Of a stretch of 64,000 nt of DNA, positions 26,801 through 38,518 are shown in pieces (position 1 is the stretch's first letter; each line of letters starts with the position of its first letter). The DNA is from Mesorhabditis belari (Eukaryota; Nematoda; Chromadorea; Rhabditida; Rhabditidae): assembly GCA_958450365.1 (NCBI GenBank), contig CAUEEP010000742.1, positions 2,120,001-2,184,000 of the forward strand, in the 5' to 3' direction. Position numbers and translations under genes: made by a program. The notes below the pieces were generated by a model, which was given only the letters and a program-made list of their open reading frames with translations, made no database searches and had not been told where the DNA came from.

Positions 26801-29800
26801 CTTTTATCCGCTACACAATAGATCGGTAAACGGCAAGCACAGCCACAGATTGTGAGCTAAAAGAAAATACCGTAAATACTGTAATAGTATCCCACCGCCC
26901 CTCGTACAGTCGCGTAGTCGCAAATGTTAAATGTTTTTTAGTATTTCATTTTTTCAAAGCGCCCGTACTTGCAAAAAATGCGTCTTTGGTATCAAAAAAT
27001 AGCTGAAATTCAGGGCTATTTTTTGATACCTAAGCGCGCATTGTAGCATAAACCAGTGTCGAGAAAAACCCGTTCAAAGCTAGACTACACAACACTCCGC
27101 ACCGTCATTATAGGGGTGGGGTATTTACAGTAGTTATATTTCGCAAAACCTTTAACTTACCAAAGTCGAGAAATCGGAGATGACCAAATAAAGATAGTAG
27201 TTACTTTCAAGAGTGACTGGATCGAAAAACAACCAAAAGTTGACAATGGTTGAGATGAGATTTGAGATCAGATAACAGCCAACAACCAAGAGAAGGGTTC
27301 TTGTTGCAACTCTGACACCTTTCTTCTCATTGTAGTGTTTGCGAATTGATCTAAATTGATATATTGATATATTGATGACAAAAGTTTACTCACTATTCAA
27401 TTGAAACCCTTAAAATCTTATTTGAAAACTATCAAATGTTACTTTGTAAGAGAATTTGTTGAAAATTTCTTTAAATTTTCTTCAAAACTTCAAAATTTCT
27501 TTAAAACTTCAAAATTTCTTCCAAATTTTCTCTCAACTCTCGCCTAATGAGCTTTTAAACTCTCAAAGGATTTAAAAAAAACGAATCTTTCTTTGAAAAC
27601 AGTTTTTTATTGTTTTACTTGCAAAACTCTACTTATTAGATTAAAAGATCTTGAGAAAATGCACGTCAAATCCTATTTTTCAAACTTATATAAAGCTACT
27701 AGACTTATATTTTGTGCTAAAGCACAAATTTCAAATGAAAGTTGTACTTAAGCTGTACTTAAGTGCACTTAAACGTCAAACAAAACACTAAGACGAACCC
27801 AGTTGTGAGCAGTGCTCCTCGAAGTGATCGTTTCTTCATCGATTGTTCGCGTGTCTCTTCGTGCTTTTCGCGTAATTGGATCACGATTCGAGCATTGCAA
27901 TAGATCAACGAAATGAATGGAACCAAGACGGTGAAAATCTAAAACATATTCAATGATCGTTTTCCCGCTTTTCGAGCATTGCAATAGATCACGATTCGAG
28001 ATTCGAACAGATACGATCACAAACGCACCTTTCTTGACCAGAATCTCATCGTGTCCCAGTGTGAGTTCATCTCAGCCCAAACGGGAATGTAGCTGCAATT
28101 TGTTGGGGATTAGGAGGGAAATTAGTAAATTTGAAAATTAGATTTAGACTAAAAAAGACGTTCAAAAGAAGCGATCTACTCTTTTAATATATTTATTCTA
28201 ATAATCTAATAATAATCTAATAATAATCTAATAATAATCTAATAATAATCTAATAGATCTAATTCTAATTCATCAATGACTCGAAGAATTGATATTTTAG
28301 ATTTTAATGATTACTCTTTAATAGTTAATTCTTAAAAAACAAATGAGAAGTAGTTTGAAAAAGATTTGTATTTGAAATGGAGATCAATTGCCTCCTAAAC
28401 AGCAAAAGAAAGAAGCAAATGCAGACTCGAACCCAAGTGGATCAGTCACTCGGCCAGCAATGCTTGCTAGCCCTTCTGAGAAATCTAGTCATAAACCTCC
28501 AAAGCCTCTCAAAAACCTTGAGCGCTTATAACTTTTGACAGAGTGCTACTTTGCAAAAACGGAAAGCAGATTCGGAATCAGCGCAAAATTGTGCGTCTAA
28601 TAGTTTATGGCTTCTTTCATTTGACCACCACATTCAACTTTAAGTTCAAAATTCGTTTCAAATACCTAATTGCGAAAAAAAAATATCAAAATTGGCATTA
28701 CTTTTGCAAAATAAATGATAAAGAATGTAGTTTTCTCAAAGAAATTCCTTATATACCCTTAAAACTTCGGGTATTCGGTTTAATAAGCTGACTATCTATA
28801 GTTATTCGCTTCTATTGGAGGCTGTGCTTTTATAAGAATAAATATTAGATTACGGTATTAGACTACGGCATTAAACTCACCTTTCCAATAGCTCACAATT
28901 CGGTAAATGCAATATAGTTGTCTCTAAAAAGAGTGTCCCCTTGAAAATGATGGAAAAAAGCACGGCGCCAGATGTCACGAAAACTTTTCGTCTCACCATA
29001 AAAACCAAGAGGTTTTTCTAAAATGAATACAAGACTTTTGTTTTTTGATAAAATATTATCTAAGTAAGCTCAAATTGACACACCTGTGCCCCATCAGAAC
29101 AGTTAGCGAAAAGGCGCTCAATACTGGCGATCACTAGCAAAAAATTGCAGATATTCACGCAAATATGCTAAAAGTTTTTAAATATTGAACTAAATATCGA
29201 ACTAAATATCGTCTTTTTATCTGTAAATGAGAAATTTTCACCTGTAAACAATTAGCAACTCTGACATAGTGAATCCAAGCCATGATCATTGACTCAAAAC
29301 GAAATCTGGAGAGGTTTTTGAAGTTTTTGAAGTTTTGAATAGTTTTTGAATAGTTTTTGATAGTGTTTTCCTCGCGAGTAATGCGTTTTTTAAAAAGCGA
29401 AGTTTGGAAAAAATTATCGTACTTTTAGCAAAAATTATTGCAAAAAAATGACGCAAAAATCACGAGCCTCCCCTTATAAACAACTCTTTTTAAAGATACT
29501 CAGCCGTTTAACTGATTTGGTGGCGAATTCCCTTCCAATGCAGAAAATGATATTTTTTTTTGAAAAACCTTTTTTTTTTTTAATATTAACCAATTTCTAT
29601 TCCAAATGTTGTTTTTCTAGGTAATTTTAGGACGTAGAATCGAAATTTTGGCATACCAGAGCTTGTGGAAACAAACGGACGGAGTTATACAAAGAGAAAA
29701 ATCATCAATCAAAATTTTCTGTAATTTGATCTAGCCGTTTTGTCTGTGAAATTGGTTTGTCTTTGAAATTGGTTCCACACGCTCTGTTATATCAAAATTT

Positions 29801-31332
29801 GAATTCGACACCCTCAAATTACCTAGAAAAAGAACTTTTGGAATAGAAATTGGTTAATATTAGCTTTTTAGAGCTTTTTTAAAACGCGAAAAAAGGTGCG
29901 CTAATGGGCAAGGTGCGCAAATGTCCGGGTGCGCAAAAAAAAAAAGGTCGCATTTGTTCCACTCCCCAAATTATTGCAAAAAAATGGCGTAAAAATGACG
30001 AGCCTCGCATTATATACGACACTTTTTAAAGATACTCAGCCGTTTAGCTGATTTGGTGGCGAATTCCCTTCCAATGCAGAAAATGATATTTTTTTTTGAA
30101 AAACCTGCGCAAAAAATTGGTTTTATATTTTTTTTTCGCGCAGGCGCACTTTTTAGAAAACGCATTACTCGAGCTATTACTAATGCGAGTTTACTCGAGT
30201 AATTACTTACTCGCGAGGAACACACTCTAGTTTTTGAATAGATCTTTACATATCTAGAGTTTTTTTTTTTCTTACCTGTATCCAATAACTTGTATCGATT
30301 GTAGAATTATATAACAAAATGAGACGATGATATCGAAAGTGGCTAATAGGACTGGATTCGCGTAGTTTTGTCGCCTCAACTTGCGCGAATTCAAGAAAAT
30401 ATAGCAAACGATGATGTTGAAGAGAATGGCCAACTGAAATTTCGATTATGATTATGCCTTTCTTATTTCTTCTTGGGCAAAGTTGGCGCCAATGGCTCGC
30501 TGGCAGAGCGTCTACGCGATGAACAAACGGCCGAGGGTTCGATTCCCCCTCGGTCCCCAAACTCTTTGCCATTCATTTCTTTACTTTATCACTATGATTA
30601 GACATAAATTATGATTGGATTATAATTAACTTTTAAAGAACGATTTGTGCCCAAATTTGTACGTGCAATTGCCCGAATACGTGAACCTCTCCAGTGGAAA
30701 ACGCGAACGTTAGTGAGAGTTTCTATTGGGGAGGTCCACGTTTTCCATGCAAGCTAAACCATGCCCCTTTTTGCCAATGGCTTCGCACAGACGGACAAAC
30801 GGACAAACGGACAGACGTAATTAACGCCCGAATTTGTACGTACAATTTGTGCCCCGAATACGTAGACCTCCCAAGTGAAAAACACTCACTAACGTTCTCG
30901 TTTTCCACGCAATCTAAACCCCCGCCCCTTTTTGCCAATGGCTTCGCACAGACGGACAAACGGACAGATCTCTCTTCTCCTTTATATATAGTTGATTATG
31001 ATTTTTGTTTACAAATTCAAGTCACAAATCTTTTGTTCACAAATTCGGGCACAAATCTTTCTTTAAAAACCCAATTCATTTTACTTTCTTCAGCTGATTT
31101 AAGTCTTTTTTTAAGGCCACTAACAATCAGCAAAGTTAAATAAGGATTAGTTTAATAAACTTTAATTATCTTATACTTAAATCTAGTCATGATTTTTTGA
31201 TTTCATTACACTCACCATTGCAATCACCGCTCCAATCACTCCCACCAAAATGAAGCGAAAATTGTTTGCGTGCTCGAGTGGCCGTAGATTACACTCTCGC
31301 GTAAAGGTGTCATTTATGAAGAAAACATCCAT
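23857..31332 (-). CDS. Class A-like seven-transmembrane receptor, orphan nematode GPCR
   Basis: About 11 exons. The ATG at 31332 follows a TTTTATAG acceptor-like site. The N-terminus MDVFFINDTFTRECNL has a glycosylation site (NDT). TM1-2: FRFILVGVIGAVIAM, LAILFNIIVCYIFLNSRKLR and LLATFDIIVSFCYIILQSI (30420-30290). TM3: NICNFLLVIASIERLFANC (29150), with ERL in place of DRY. TM4: SGAVLFSIIFKGTLFL (28960). ECL2 has NCSYIPVW. TM5: FTVLVPFISLIYCNARIVI (27930). TM6: RTLLLVVGCYLISNLIST (27300). TM7: LTICGCACRLPIYCVADKRI (26850), with LPIY where NPxxY is usual. The cytoplasmic tail continues through exons at 26700-26600, 25305-25207 and 23990-23857. Its introns host 5S-derived SINEs, a 10-bp satellite and several MITEs. 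Confidence 0.82.
24426..24646 (-). mobile_element. 5S-rRNA-derived SINE, copy A
   Basis: On the minus strand GACCCCGTCCGATCTGCCAA, then GTTGAGCAACGT and GGGTTAGTCGTGGGT, follow the conserved core of nematode and animal 5S rRNA (CCCGTCCGATCTGGCAAGTT...AAGCAACG...GTTAGTAC-TGG). The element starts GGGGCCCAGAAAGGGAAGGG and ends in an A/T-rich tail. CGATTTTCTTTA flanks it at 24399-24410 and 24646-24657, a target-site duplication. It lies in an intron of the receptor gene, same strand. Confidence 0.75.
24741..24825. mobile_element. Short (85-bp) copy of the ACCGTATTTTCTGTAATAG MITE
   Basis: Ends ACCGTATTTTCTGTAATAG and CTATTACAAAAAATGCGGT are inverted with a short GGCATGAGGGGGGTTG interior. The upstream 30 bases (GAATAAAGTYTACTAT) are also shared with the 23006 copy, so the pair is part of a slightly larger duplication. 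Confidence 0.65.
24969..25044 (-). pseudogene. tRNA-like relic
   Basis: The minus strand GCCGTCGCGTAGTCGGAAGC resembles an acceptor plus D arm, and CCCCGGGTTCGGCTCCCCCG is a strong T arm. The anticodon stem GCTTG/CAAGC pairs but encloses an 11-base loop, and the acceptor does not close. Confidence 0.45.
25096..25165. repeat. 70-bp hairpin palindrome (GTCGTAGCCG type), copy 1
   Basis: TATATGTCGTAGCCGCTGAC pairs with its inverse ending GCGGCTACGACATATA, with a second internal inverted pair (GACGAAT/ATTCGTT). Copy 2 lies at 42026-42092. Confidence 0.75.
25890..26326. repeat. 10-bp satellite (TTACTTAAAG), ~43 copies
   Basis: Almost invariant 10-bp units with one interruption at 26041-26056 (TACTCAAAGTGTAAAAG). 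Copy B of the 5S-derived SINE is inserted at its right margin. Confidence 0.95.
26347..26567 (-). mobile_element. 5S-rRNA-derived SINE, copy B
   Basis: Nearly identical over 221 bp to copy A (24426-24646). It is flanked by its own duplication TCACTCGATCATT at 26327-26339 and 26569-26581. The tail on the minus-strand 3' side is ATT-rich. Different flanks with different duplications show two separate insertions rather than a segmental copy. Confidence 0.78.
26869..27133. mobile_element. MITE with ACCGTAAATACTGTAATAG end
   Basis: The left end ACCGTAAATACTGTAATAG and a right end ending GGGGTATTTACAGTAGT are imperfect inverted copies. The interior has a further inverted pair (GGTATCAAAAAATAGC / GCTATTTTTTGATACC). 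It lies in a receptor intron. Confidence 0.6.
28194..28252. repeat. 11-12-bp array (TAATCTAATAA)
   Basis: Five copies of a short AT-rich unit in a receptor intron. Confidence 0.85.
29362..30226. mobile_element. 865-bp element with AGTGT-TTCCTCGCGAGTAA ends, carrying a nested hAT-like MITE
   Basis: The left end AGTGTTTTCCTCGCGAGTAA (29362) and right end TTACTCGCGAGGAACACACT (to 30226) are inverted copies. Inside, a ~125-bp segment (CAAATTATTGCAAAAAAATG ... GCAGAAAATGATATTTTT) is duplicated on both sides of a truncated hAT-like MITE (about 29581-29962). A fragment of the end, AGAGTGTGTTCCTC, recurs at 41319. Confidence 0.65.
30484..30558 (+). pseudogene. tRNA-like relic
   Basis: TGGCTCGCTGGCAGAGCG is a good D arm with GCTC/GAGC pairing, and CCGAGGGTTCGATTCCCCC is a strong T arm. 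The acceptor and anticodon stems do not close. It lies in an intron of the receptor gene on the opposite strand. Confidence 0.5.
30660..30967. repeat. Duplicated ~140-bp block with (ACGGACAA)n core
   Basis: CCCCTTTTTGCCAATGGCTT, then CGCACAGACGGACAAACGG, occurs at about 30768 and 30925. Both are preceded by related GAATACGTRRACCTC and ACGTTTTCCA/CGTTTTCCACGC segments. Confidence 0.75.
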
Positions 31333-31674
31333 TCTATAAAATAAAGCAGGCATTTGATTTTTTGAGGATTTCAGCGATATTCAGCGAAAGAATTCTCAGA
31401 TCATGTGACGAAACTCGGCGCGAGAAAAGAGAGAAATGAAGGCAAAGAAATGAGAAAGATCGTATTTTTGTTTTTCTCGTTTTTTCACGACGTTCTGGGG
31501 ATCACCTCTTCTCCGACCAAAATTGAGTTAACCTCTTTAAAACCCCTTTTTGCCCTTTTGAGTTTTGTGAAATTGAACAAATGGCCCACTCAAGTGCCTG
31601 TCTCTTTTCCACTTCTTCAAACAAAATTTAATCTTCTTTCTCTGAAGTTCCGGTTTTGAGATGAACGAGTTGCG

Positions 31675-31820
31675 TAATAGTTTGATAGAAAGATTTGATT
31701 TGATGGATTGATTGGATTTGATAGATTGATTTGATTTGATGGATTGATTTGATTTGATAGAAAGATTTGATTCGATAGATTGATTTGATTTGAAGATTTG
31801 ATTTGATAGATTTGATAGAA
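31675..31820. repeat. (GATTTGAT)n-type low-complexity array
   Basis: Irregular repeats of GATTTGATTTGATAGATT. Confidence 0.8.
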
Positions 31821-32429
31821 ACGGCTTCAGTGAATCAGTTTTTTATGAAAATTGTTGAGATTTGATGAATAATTGTTTAGAGTAATGCTGAGAAAGGAAT
31901 TCAATCAATGGACAGAAAAGAAAAGAATTTCCTGAGAGATTGTAAAGAGATTCGAATAGTTAGATCTTCAAATATCAAATAAAAAGATATTCAGATAGGA
32001 ATCGCAATTGTGCGATAGGTTTTAATCGATTTTCGGTTTTAATGCAATTGTGCGATAGGTTTTAAATAAAGTTTTTCTCTCACTTTCCAGAGAATCTCCT
32101 CGATCAGTTGTTTTGATGAAATTAAGAATCTAGAGTATTCAGTTATCGTATTCGATATCGTTTATCGTTATTCAGTTATTTAGTTTATCGAAATTGTTTT
32201 TGATATGAAATAAAGCTATTTTATTAGTTAAGAGATCAATTTTCTTTCTTCTTTTCTTCTTATTTTCTTTCTTCTTTGAAAAATTCTTCTTTTAAGCTTT
32301 CCAATTCTTGGAATCTTTGGATTCTTCGATAATAATTACGTTGAATTACGAGTACGAGTACGAGAATTCTACGTATTCTATAAGTAGCTTTTAGTAGATT
32401 TTAGTGATCAATTTAAAAGCTTTATCAAC

Positions 32430-32680
32430 AATAGAAATAGAAATAGAAATAGAAGTAGAAATAGAAATAGAAGTAGAAATAGCAACAGCAACAGCAATAG
32501 CAATAGAAATAGCAATAGCAATAGCAATAGCAATAGCAATAGAAATAGCAATAGAAATAGCAATAGCAATAGAAAACAATCAATAGCAATAGCAATAGCA
32601 ATAGCACAACAATAGCAATAGCAATAGCAATAGAGAAATAGCAATAGCAATAGCAATAAAGCAATAGAAATAGCACTAAG
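32430..32680. repeat. 6-bp microsatellite (AATAGM)n
   Basis: AGAAAT units grade into AGCAAT units over about 250 bp. Long leucine or isoleucine/alanine frames on both strands are by-products of the period. Confidence 0.95.
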
Positions 32681-33074
32681 TAATACAAAATGGAATTTAA
32701 ATATAGAAGAAATGAAAATAGTTCTCTGAATGTGGGGGTAGAATCAGAATTCTTTCAAAAATTCTCGAAATCTTTCTCCTTTCCTTGGTGATTAGGGGGA
32801 AAAGAAATCGACTCGAAAATGAGTAATTGGCCTTTCCAATTGCAATTATTTGACTGTAGAAAGGGAGTTGAGTAAATTTGGAAATGTTTTTCGAATTTAG
32901 AAAATGATCAATAATTGGCTGTTGATTTATGGAAATAATTGCCGATTTTGAAAGGTTCATTTTTCGAGAAATCGGTTGCTAAATTTTATGAACTTGGAAA
33001 TAACAGTTAATAAAATAAAATAAAATAATAAAATAAAATAAAGCCCACCGTAAATACTGTAATTGAACCCCACC

Positions 33075-33275
33075 GTAGACATGGGAAAATTCCAACCGAA
33101 ACCTAATTCCACCTTCGTTTTCTCAGCCGTCTCTTGGTCGATTGTTCTGAAATTTTGTTTACAAACAGAGAATGCTAATTTCTATTTGTAAACAAAATTT
33201 CAGAACAATCGACCAAGAGACGGCTGAGAAAACGAAGGTGGAATTAGGTTTCGGTTGGAATTTTCCCATGTCTAC
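33075..33275. repeat. Near-perfect 201-bp hairpin
   Basis: About 90-bp arms, from GTAGACATGGGAAAATTCCA on the left to its exact inverse on the right, enclose a loop of about 20 bases (GAGAATGCTAATTTC). No mismatch was seen on reading, so the hairpin is young or kept uniform. Confidence 0.9.
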
Positions 33276-33290
33276 CCCACCGCTCTAATA

Positions 33291-33816
33291 TTGGATCGGT
33301 GCATTGAAAACTGCCGCCTATTGTCATATGTGACAGTTTGATCACTCTCTTCAAAAGAAACCCATTTTGGTGTCAATGGAAAAGTTGTAGAGAATCAAAA
33401 ATCAAGCTTATATCCAAATTTTCAGAACGATTCAAAAACTGGTTTTGAAGAAATGCCAAATTTACGAATTTTCACAAAACTTGCATTTTAAGCGAAACTA
33501 CTAAGTGTATCTTTTTGGAAATTTGGCTATAAGCCTAATTTTTGATTCTCTACAACTTTTCCATTGACACCAAAATGGGTTTCTTTTGAAGAAAGTGCTC
33601 AAACGTCCTCCAGGGACATCTCCAGTCCTCCATTTTTGAGTCTCACACTTGTCTCACACACAAACCAAAATCCTACCGCGAAAGGGGAATCCTCAAATTG
33701 CCTGTAAAATGGGCAGAAGTCGTCAATAATAATGGAAATTATTTCGAATGAATTGATGGTTTTATGTTGAATAAATTTTAGTTCAAAGTCCGGCAGTTTT
33801 CAATTCACCAACCCAA
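33291..33816 (+). mobile_element. 526-bp mariner-derived element, second copy
   Basis: Same length and layout as 14730-15255 in the opposite orientation. TA flanks both ends. The plus strand 33686-33751 reads GILKLPVKWAEVVNNNG and stop, the fossil transposase tail. One terminal repeat has drifted (TTGGATCGGTGCATTGAAAA). Confidence 0.8.
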
Positions 33817-34904
33817 TAGTATAATAATACCGCTCTAATAATACCCCACCCTAGATGGGGGGGGATAGTACCCAATGGTGCTATTTTTTAGTACCAATTA
33901 CAGTATTTACGGTATCTTTTTAAAGAGTTTATTTTAAAGAATTCACTTTTCCTATTTTCTCATTTCAAATCGAATGAATTTTGTGAAATTGTGAAAGTTC
34001 AAAAAAAATGAAAGGAGCTTTAAAGGAGCTTTAAAGGAGCTTTAAAGGAACTAAATAGGAACTAGAAAGGAACTAAATAGGAAAGCTAAAAAGCTAAACA
34101 AAAATGCTTTTCAAAAAAATATTTTTCAAACAAATTTTTGTTTGATTTCTTTTGTCTATTAGATAAAATTTGGATTTTATAACATAAATAAACTCAATGT
34201 TTTTGTTCTTTTCATTCAATGAAACAGTGAAATGCCGCGCAAATGCAAATCCAATCACAAAAACCCCCCTAAAAGTGCTTTGTCTTTTAATTGAGCTTTA
34301 GCTAAAGCTCCCTAGAGCTCCCTAGAACTTTCCCTCATTCAATGATTCGTTCAATTGATCTAGAGATTCGTCGACTCAACTTTGAACTCTCGAATTCTTT
34401 ACACCCTCAACTATCATCCCATTTTCTAAAACAGATCAGATGACCCATTGAAAAGCCATCTACATGAAAAGCCATCTATTTGTAATTAAGATCAGAAACG
34501 GATTTGACATTGAAAACTCATTAGGACAGCTTCAGGATGAAAATCTAAAAAGGAAAAGAAAAAAATTAGCGATTGTTTGAAAAAAAAAATGATATCAGAG
34601 CTGAGAAATAAGTTGAAAAAGAAAAAAAAAATCTCTGAACAGCTATAGCTTTAGGGAAAACTGGGATTTTGAAATCCGGCAACCATCAGCTGGATTGGAC
34701 AAAGGATCGGATAACATTCAGATATGAGATAAACAAATAGATCAAAATGGGTAACACACATGTTTTCCTCTTTCATAGATTTCATATTCAATCCGGGATA
34801 TCAAAAGAGAACGCGGGTGGGCTTGTTTTTTTTGGCTCGAACAAGAAAAAAGGAATCTTGTTTTTGTTGGAGAATTCGAGAATCGATCAGAGCCTAGTAG
34901 TTAT

Positions 34905-34990
34905 TCCAAAGTTTTTGTAGTTATTCCAAAGTAGTTATTCCAAAGTAGTTATTCCAAAGTAGTTATTCCAAAGTAGTTATTCCAAAGTTC
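34905..34990. repeat. 14-bp array (TAGTTATTCCAAAG)
   Basis: Six head-to-tail units. Confidence 0.9.
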
Positions 34991-35197
34991 TTTCAAAGCT
35001 AAAACTTTTTCGGCTAGGCTTGGCCGGGCTACAACTTCCTGAAATCACTATCAGAATGATTTTTGATTAAACCACACAGTCCTAGGGAAATCAAAGGACA
35101 AAGCCTTCACGTTAGAGTGCATTTTTCTCTCGTTTTGGCTGCTGTTTTAAGTAAAAGAACAATGGTTTAAGAGGATGCAGAATTTGTAGCCTAAATA

Positions 35198-36043
35198 TAG
35201 GATGTCCAAAAAAAGAGGCCTTTACAAGCAGGTTTTTTTGAAAAATTTTAAGTGGCTAGTGGAGCTTTAAGCGGCTTTAAGGCATTCCGGTTGCCAAAAC
35301 TGTTTTTGGTATTTGTCGGTTGTACATCCACAAAGACTCATCTCGGTTAAGCATCCCCCATGCGAGTCTTCTCGGTTATCGGTTTTCGTTCTGATGAATG
35401 ACTGATCGACTGATCACTTCAGGCACTCTACTTCACTGAACATTCACTGAACTTCACTGAGGCTGTCACAATTTATCAGCTCCTTGCTTAACCGAGTTGA
35501 GTCTCTGTGGATGTATAACCGACGAGTACCCTGTTTTTTCTGTGTTTCATTTTTTTTTTTTGACTTTTTGCTTAATCACCACCATGAGATTTTTGCCATA
35601 AAATTAAAACTTTCTATTGGCTTCGTGGTGCATAATAAATACTATTAGGATAACTACAAATTTAAGCCATTCATTTTATTGATCAGCGTTTCCATGGAAA
35701 ACGGGACAATTCTTTTTTTAAAAAAAAAGGCGATTTGAAAATCTATTATTTATGAAAGATATGTAAATGAATAAAGTTTTTGGCTAAAAACAAATCTTAT
35801 TTTATTTATTAACTCTAACACCACAATGCAATTTAATTTTATGACAAAAATCTCATGGTGGTGGTGGCCATGGTGGCAAAAAAAAATTTCACCAATAGCG
35901 GGGGAGGCCATCTAATCAAAAAATTCTCACAAAAAGTCAAAAAATTAAGACACAGAAAAAACAACAACAGGAATGCCACCTCTAGCCATTTAAAGTTTTT
36001 CAAAATAATCCATTTATAAACGCCTCCTTTTTTGGCACATCCT
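35198..36043. mobile_element. Tc1/mariner-type non-autonomous element with YAGGATGTSC ends
   Basis: Left TAGGATGTCCAAAAAAAG and right CTTTTTTGGCACATCCTG are inverted and flanked by TA. An inner inverted pair (CACCACCATGAGATTTTTGC) lies near 35570 and 35845. A 209-bp palindromic element is nested at 35315-35523. No transposase frame is left. Confidence 0.65.
35315..35523. mobile_element. Nested palindromic MITE with GTCGGTTGTACATCC ends
   Basis: GTCGGTTGTACATCCACAAA and TGTGGATGTATAACCGAC are inverted, with GACTCATCTCGGTTAAG inverted further in. Confidence 0.7.
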
Positions 36044-36074
36044 GTAGAGTCAAAAATTGATCTCAAAAATTTGG

Positions 36075-36230
36075 GCATAGTCAAATTTAGTTCCTTATCT
36101 CTACAAATTTGGTTCCTTATCTCACTAAATCTAGTTCCTTATCTCGCTAAATTTTGTTCCTTACCTCTCTAAATTGGTTGCTAATCGCTACAAATTTGAT
36201 TTCTTATCTCTCTATAGTTGGTTCCTTATC
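36075..36230. repeat. ~28-bp degenerate array (TTAGTTCCTTATCTCTCTAAAT)
   Basis: About six diverged units, inserted between the two halves of a repeat that is uninterrupted at 38520. Confidence 0.8.
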
Positions 36231-37923
36231 AGCGCAAATGGGAAAGCTGGCTCAATCGCTGACTGATTCCCCCCGGTTCGAAAGTTCGAAGTTCGAAGGG
36301 CACCCTACCCAGGGCCGTTTGCCAGATAGAGAGTGATTGTGAGCGCGCACAAAGAACTCTTCGCCAGTCATCTGGGGATTCTTCTTTTTCGAGTAGAACT
36401 ATGGTCTGTGAATGTTCTTCGCGAAAACAAACTACTGTATCTCTTGATTTATCAACTAAAAAATGAGCTTGCTTAAAAGTCGACAGCTGACAAAAACAGT
36501 TTGTATGTTTTACAATCGAAAGTACAGATTAAAATTTCCGAAAGTCTTGAAAATTATGGCAAAAACCCAGTGAACCCATTGATCCATTTCTCCATAAAAC
36601 CCTCGAAACCAGGCAATAAAAGTAAAGTAATTAGTCAAATGGACAAAAAGTCATCGAAAGAAATCTGGAAAGAACATAATTTCTTGAATTTTCTCTATTT
36701 CCCACTAAATCGGGGCCAATTCCAAAGCGCCGATTTTCTGAGTTTTCTAAAACCTGCCCCTTCAAAACTACCGTAATTCTGTCTCTATTTTTATCAAATC
36801 AAATTTCTTTTTAGTCTATTTCAGTGAGCATTCAAGAAAATAAAAAAAAAAATGAATAGATTCGATAAAAATAGACAAAAGTACGATAATTTTAATGGGG
36901 TGGCTAGTTTGCGCGGGGGTGGGACAAATGCGAGCTTTTTTTTGCGCACCTGGACATTTGCGCACCTTTTTTTGCTGGAAAAGGCCTTAGGAAAGGTCGT
37001 AGAGCTTCAAAAGTGTTTTCATAGGAGGGAATCGTATGCGTAGATTCAGAATTTGACAAATCAGACCTCGCTGACACGTCAAATTTGAGCTAAAAGGCAA
37101 AAACTACGCAACTTAACGCTCTTCCGCAGTTTTTGCCTTTTAGCTTAAATGAATAGATTCGATAAAAATAGACAAAAGTACGATAATTTTAATAATAAAA
37201 CCATATTTTATTTTATCTTTATTTTCATAAAACATAAAACCCTCGAAACCAGGCAATAAAAGTAAAGTAATTAGTCAAATGGACAAAAAGTGATCAAAAA
37301 AAAATCTGGAAAGAACATAATTTCTTGAATTTTCTCTATTTCTCTCTAGAACGGGACCAATTCCTGAGCGCCGATTTTCGCATTTGTCTCCGTCTACGAA
37401 AGAAAAAAAAACCCGAAAATGCCCGCGCAATGGAAACCATTCATTTTTCCATCCAAAGGCAATTTGATGCGAGAAAAATAGATGAAAAACTCGACACTAT
37501 TCAAAAATTTGAATGATTACGGTAGCTTTTTCAGTCATTTGGATAGGCGATAGCTTTTTTTCGCTTGTTTTTAACAGGGTTTCTTTTCCAATAAGAACTG
37601 CCAGAGAAGAATCCACTAGGGCTTCAAGATCAAGATTATCTAACTGCCAGAATTTGGAATCGATTCCCCAGAGTTTTTAAGAGAGTCGAATAGTCTCGAA
37701 ACCTTTATCAAGATCAAGATCATCTGTCGATGATCTTGATCTTGAAGCTCCAGTGGATTCTTGATGTTTTCTGTGCTTTACCCATATATTACATATATTA
37801 TATCGTGTTGCTTGTTATCGCTTATGCTTTTCGCGTTATGTGTATTAATCTTAAATCTAGCGCGCTTGATTTCATATTCCTGAATATGAATAAAGGTCCT
37901 GAATAAAGTATCTATATATATAT

Positions 37924-38372
37924 GTTGTGTCCGATTTAGATTGAACTTATCGCGGACGTCCGATTTAGATTACAGTCTATATCGGACGTCCGATTTAGAC
38001 TCAATCTAAATCGGACGTCTTATATAGATTGAACAATAATATAAACATGTTTAGTATATGTTCTTAAGCGTTTTCTGTAGTTTTCTGCATTTTCAAAGGT
38101 CTTTTATTGATTATTTCATAGTTGGGTTTTCTTTTCAGAAAAAGACAGTAACAAACCTTTGACAAAATGCAGAAAACTACAGAAAACGCTTAAGAACATA
38201 TATTAAGCATGTTTATATTATTTTTCAATCTATATAAGATTTAGATTGAATCTAAATCGGACGTCCGATATAGACTGTAATCTAAATCGGACGTCCGCGA
38301 TAAGTTCAATCTAAATCGGACGTCCGATTTAGATTGAATCTAAATCGGACGGAAATCTAAATCGGACACAAC
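37924..38372. mobile_element. 449-bp palindromic element inserted in a (TA)n tract
   Basis: The ends GTTGTGTCCGATTTAGATT and its inverse enclose arms built of GGACGTCCGATTTAGAT motifs and a ~260-bp spacer with its own inverted pair (TTCTTAAGCGTTTTCTGTAG). The flanking unit at 38700-38862 is the same sequence without the insert. Confidence 0.85.
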
Positions 38373-38518
38373 ATATATATATAGAAGCACAAAGGACACG
38401 CGGATTTTATGTGTTTATCTGAAAAAAAAAACCCCCATAAAGGAATCAAAGTTGGCCATTTTATTTATTTATTTATTTATATTTATTTTATTTGTTAAAA
38501 ATTATTGATTAAAACTGA

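Larger units (their letters stand above)
33047..33913. mobile_element. 867-bp composite MITE with ACCGTAAATACTGTAATTG ends
   Basis: ACCGTAAATACTGTAATTG at 33047 and its inverse CAATTACAGTATTTACGGT ending at 33913 define the element. It has been interrupted by a 201-bp hairpin (33075-33275) and by a complete mariner derivative (33291-33816). Confidence 0.75.

Noticed and set aside
28392..28470. Possible tRNA-like B box (GGGTTCGAGTCTGC) on the minus strand
   Set aside because: Only a short motif match; no stems could be formed, so not listed as a feature.
32391..32688. Leu-, Tyr/Cys- or Ile/Ala-rich frames on both strands
   Set aside because: By-products of the 6-bp microsatellite.
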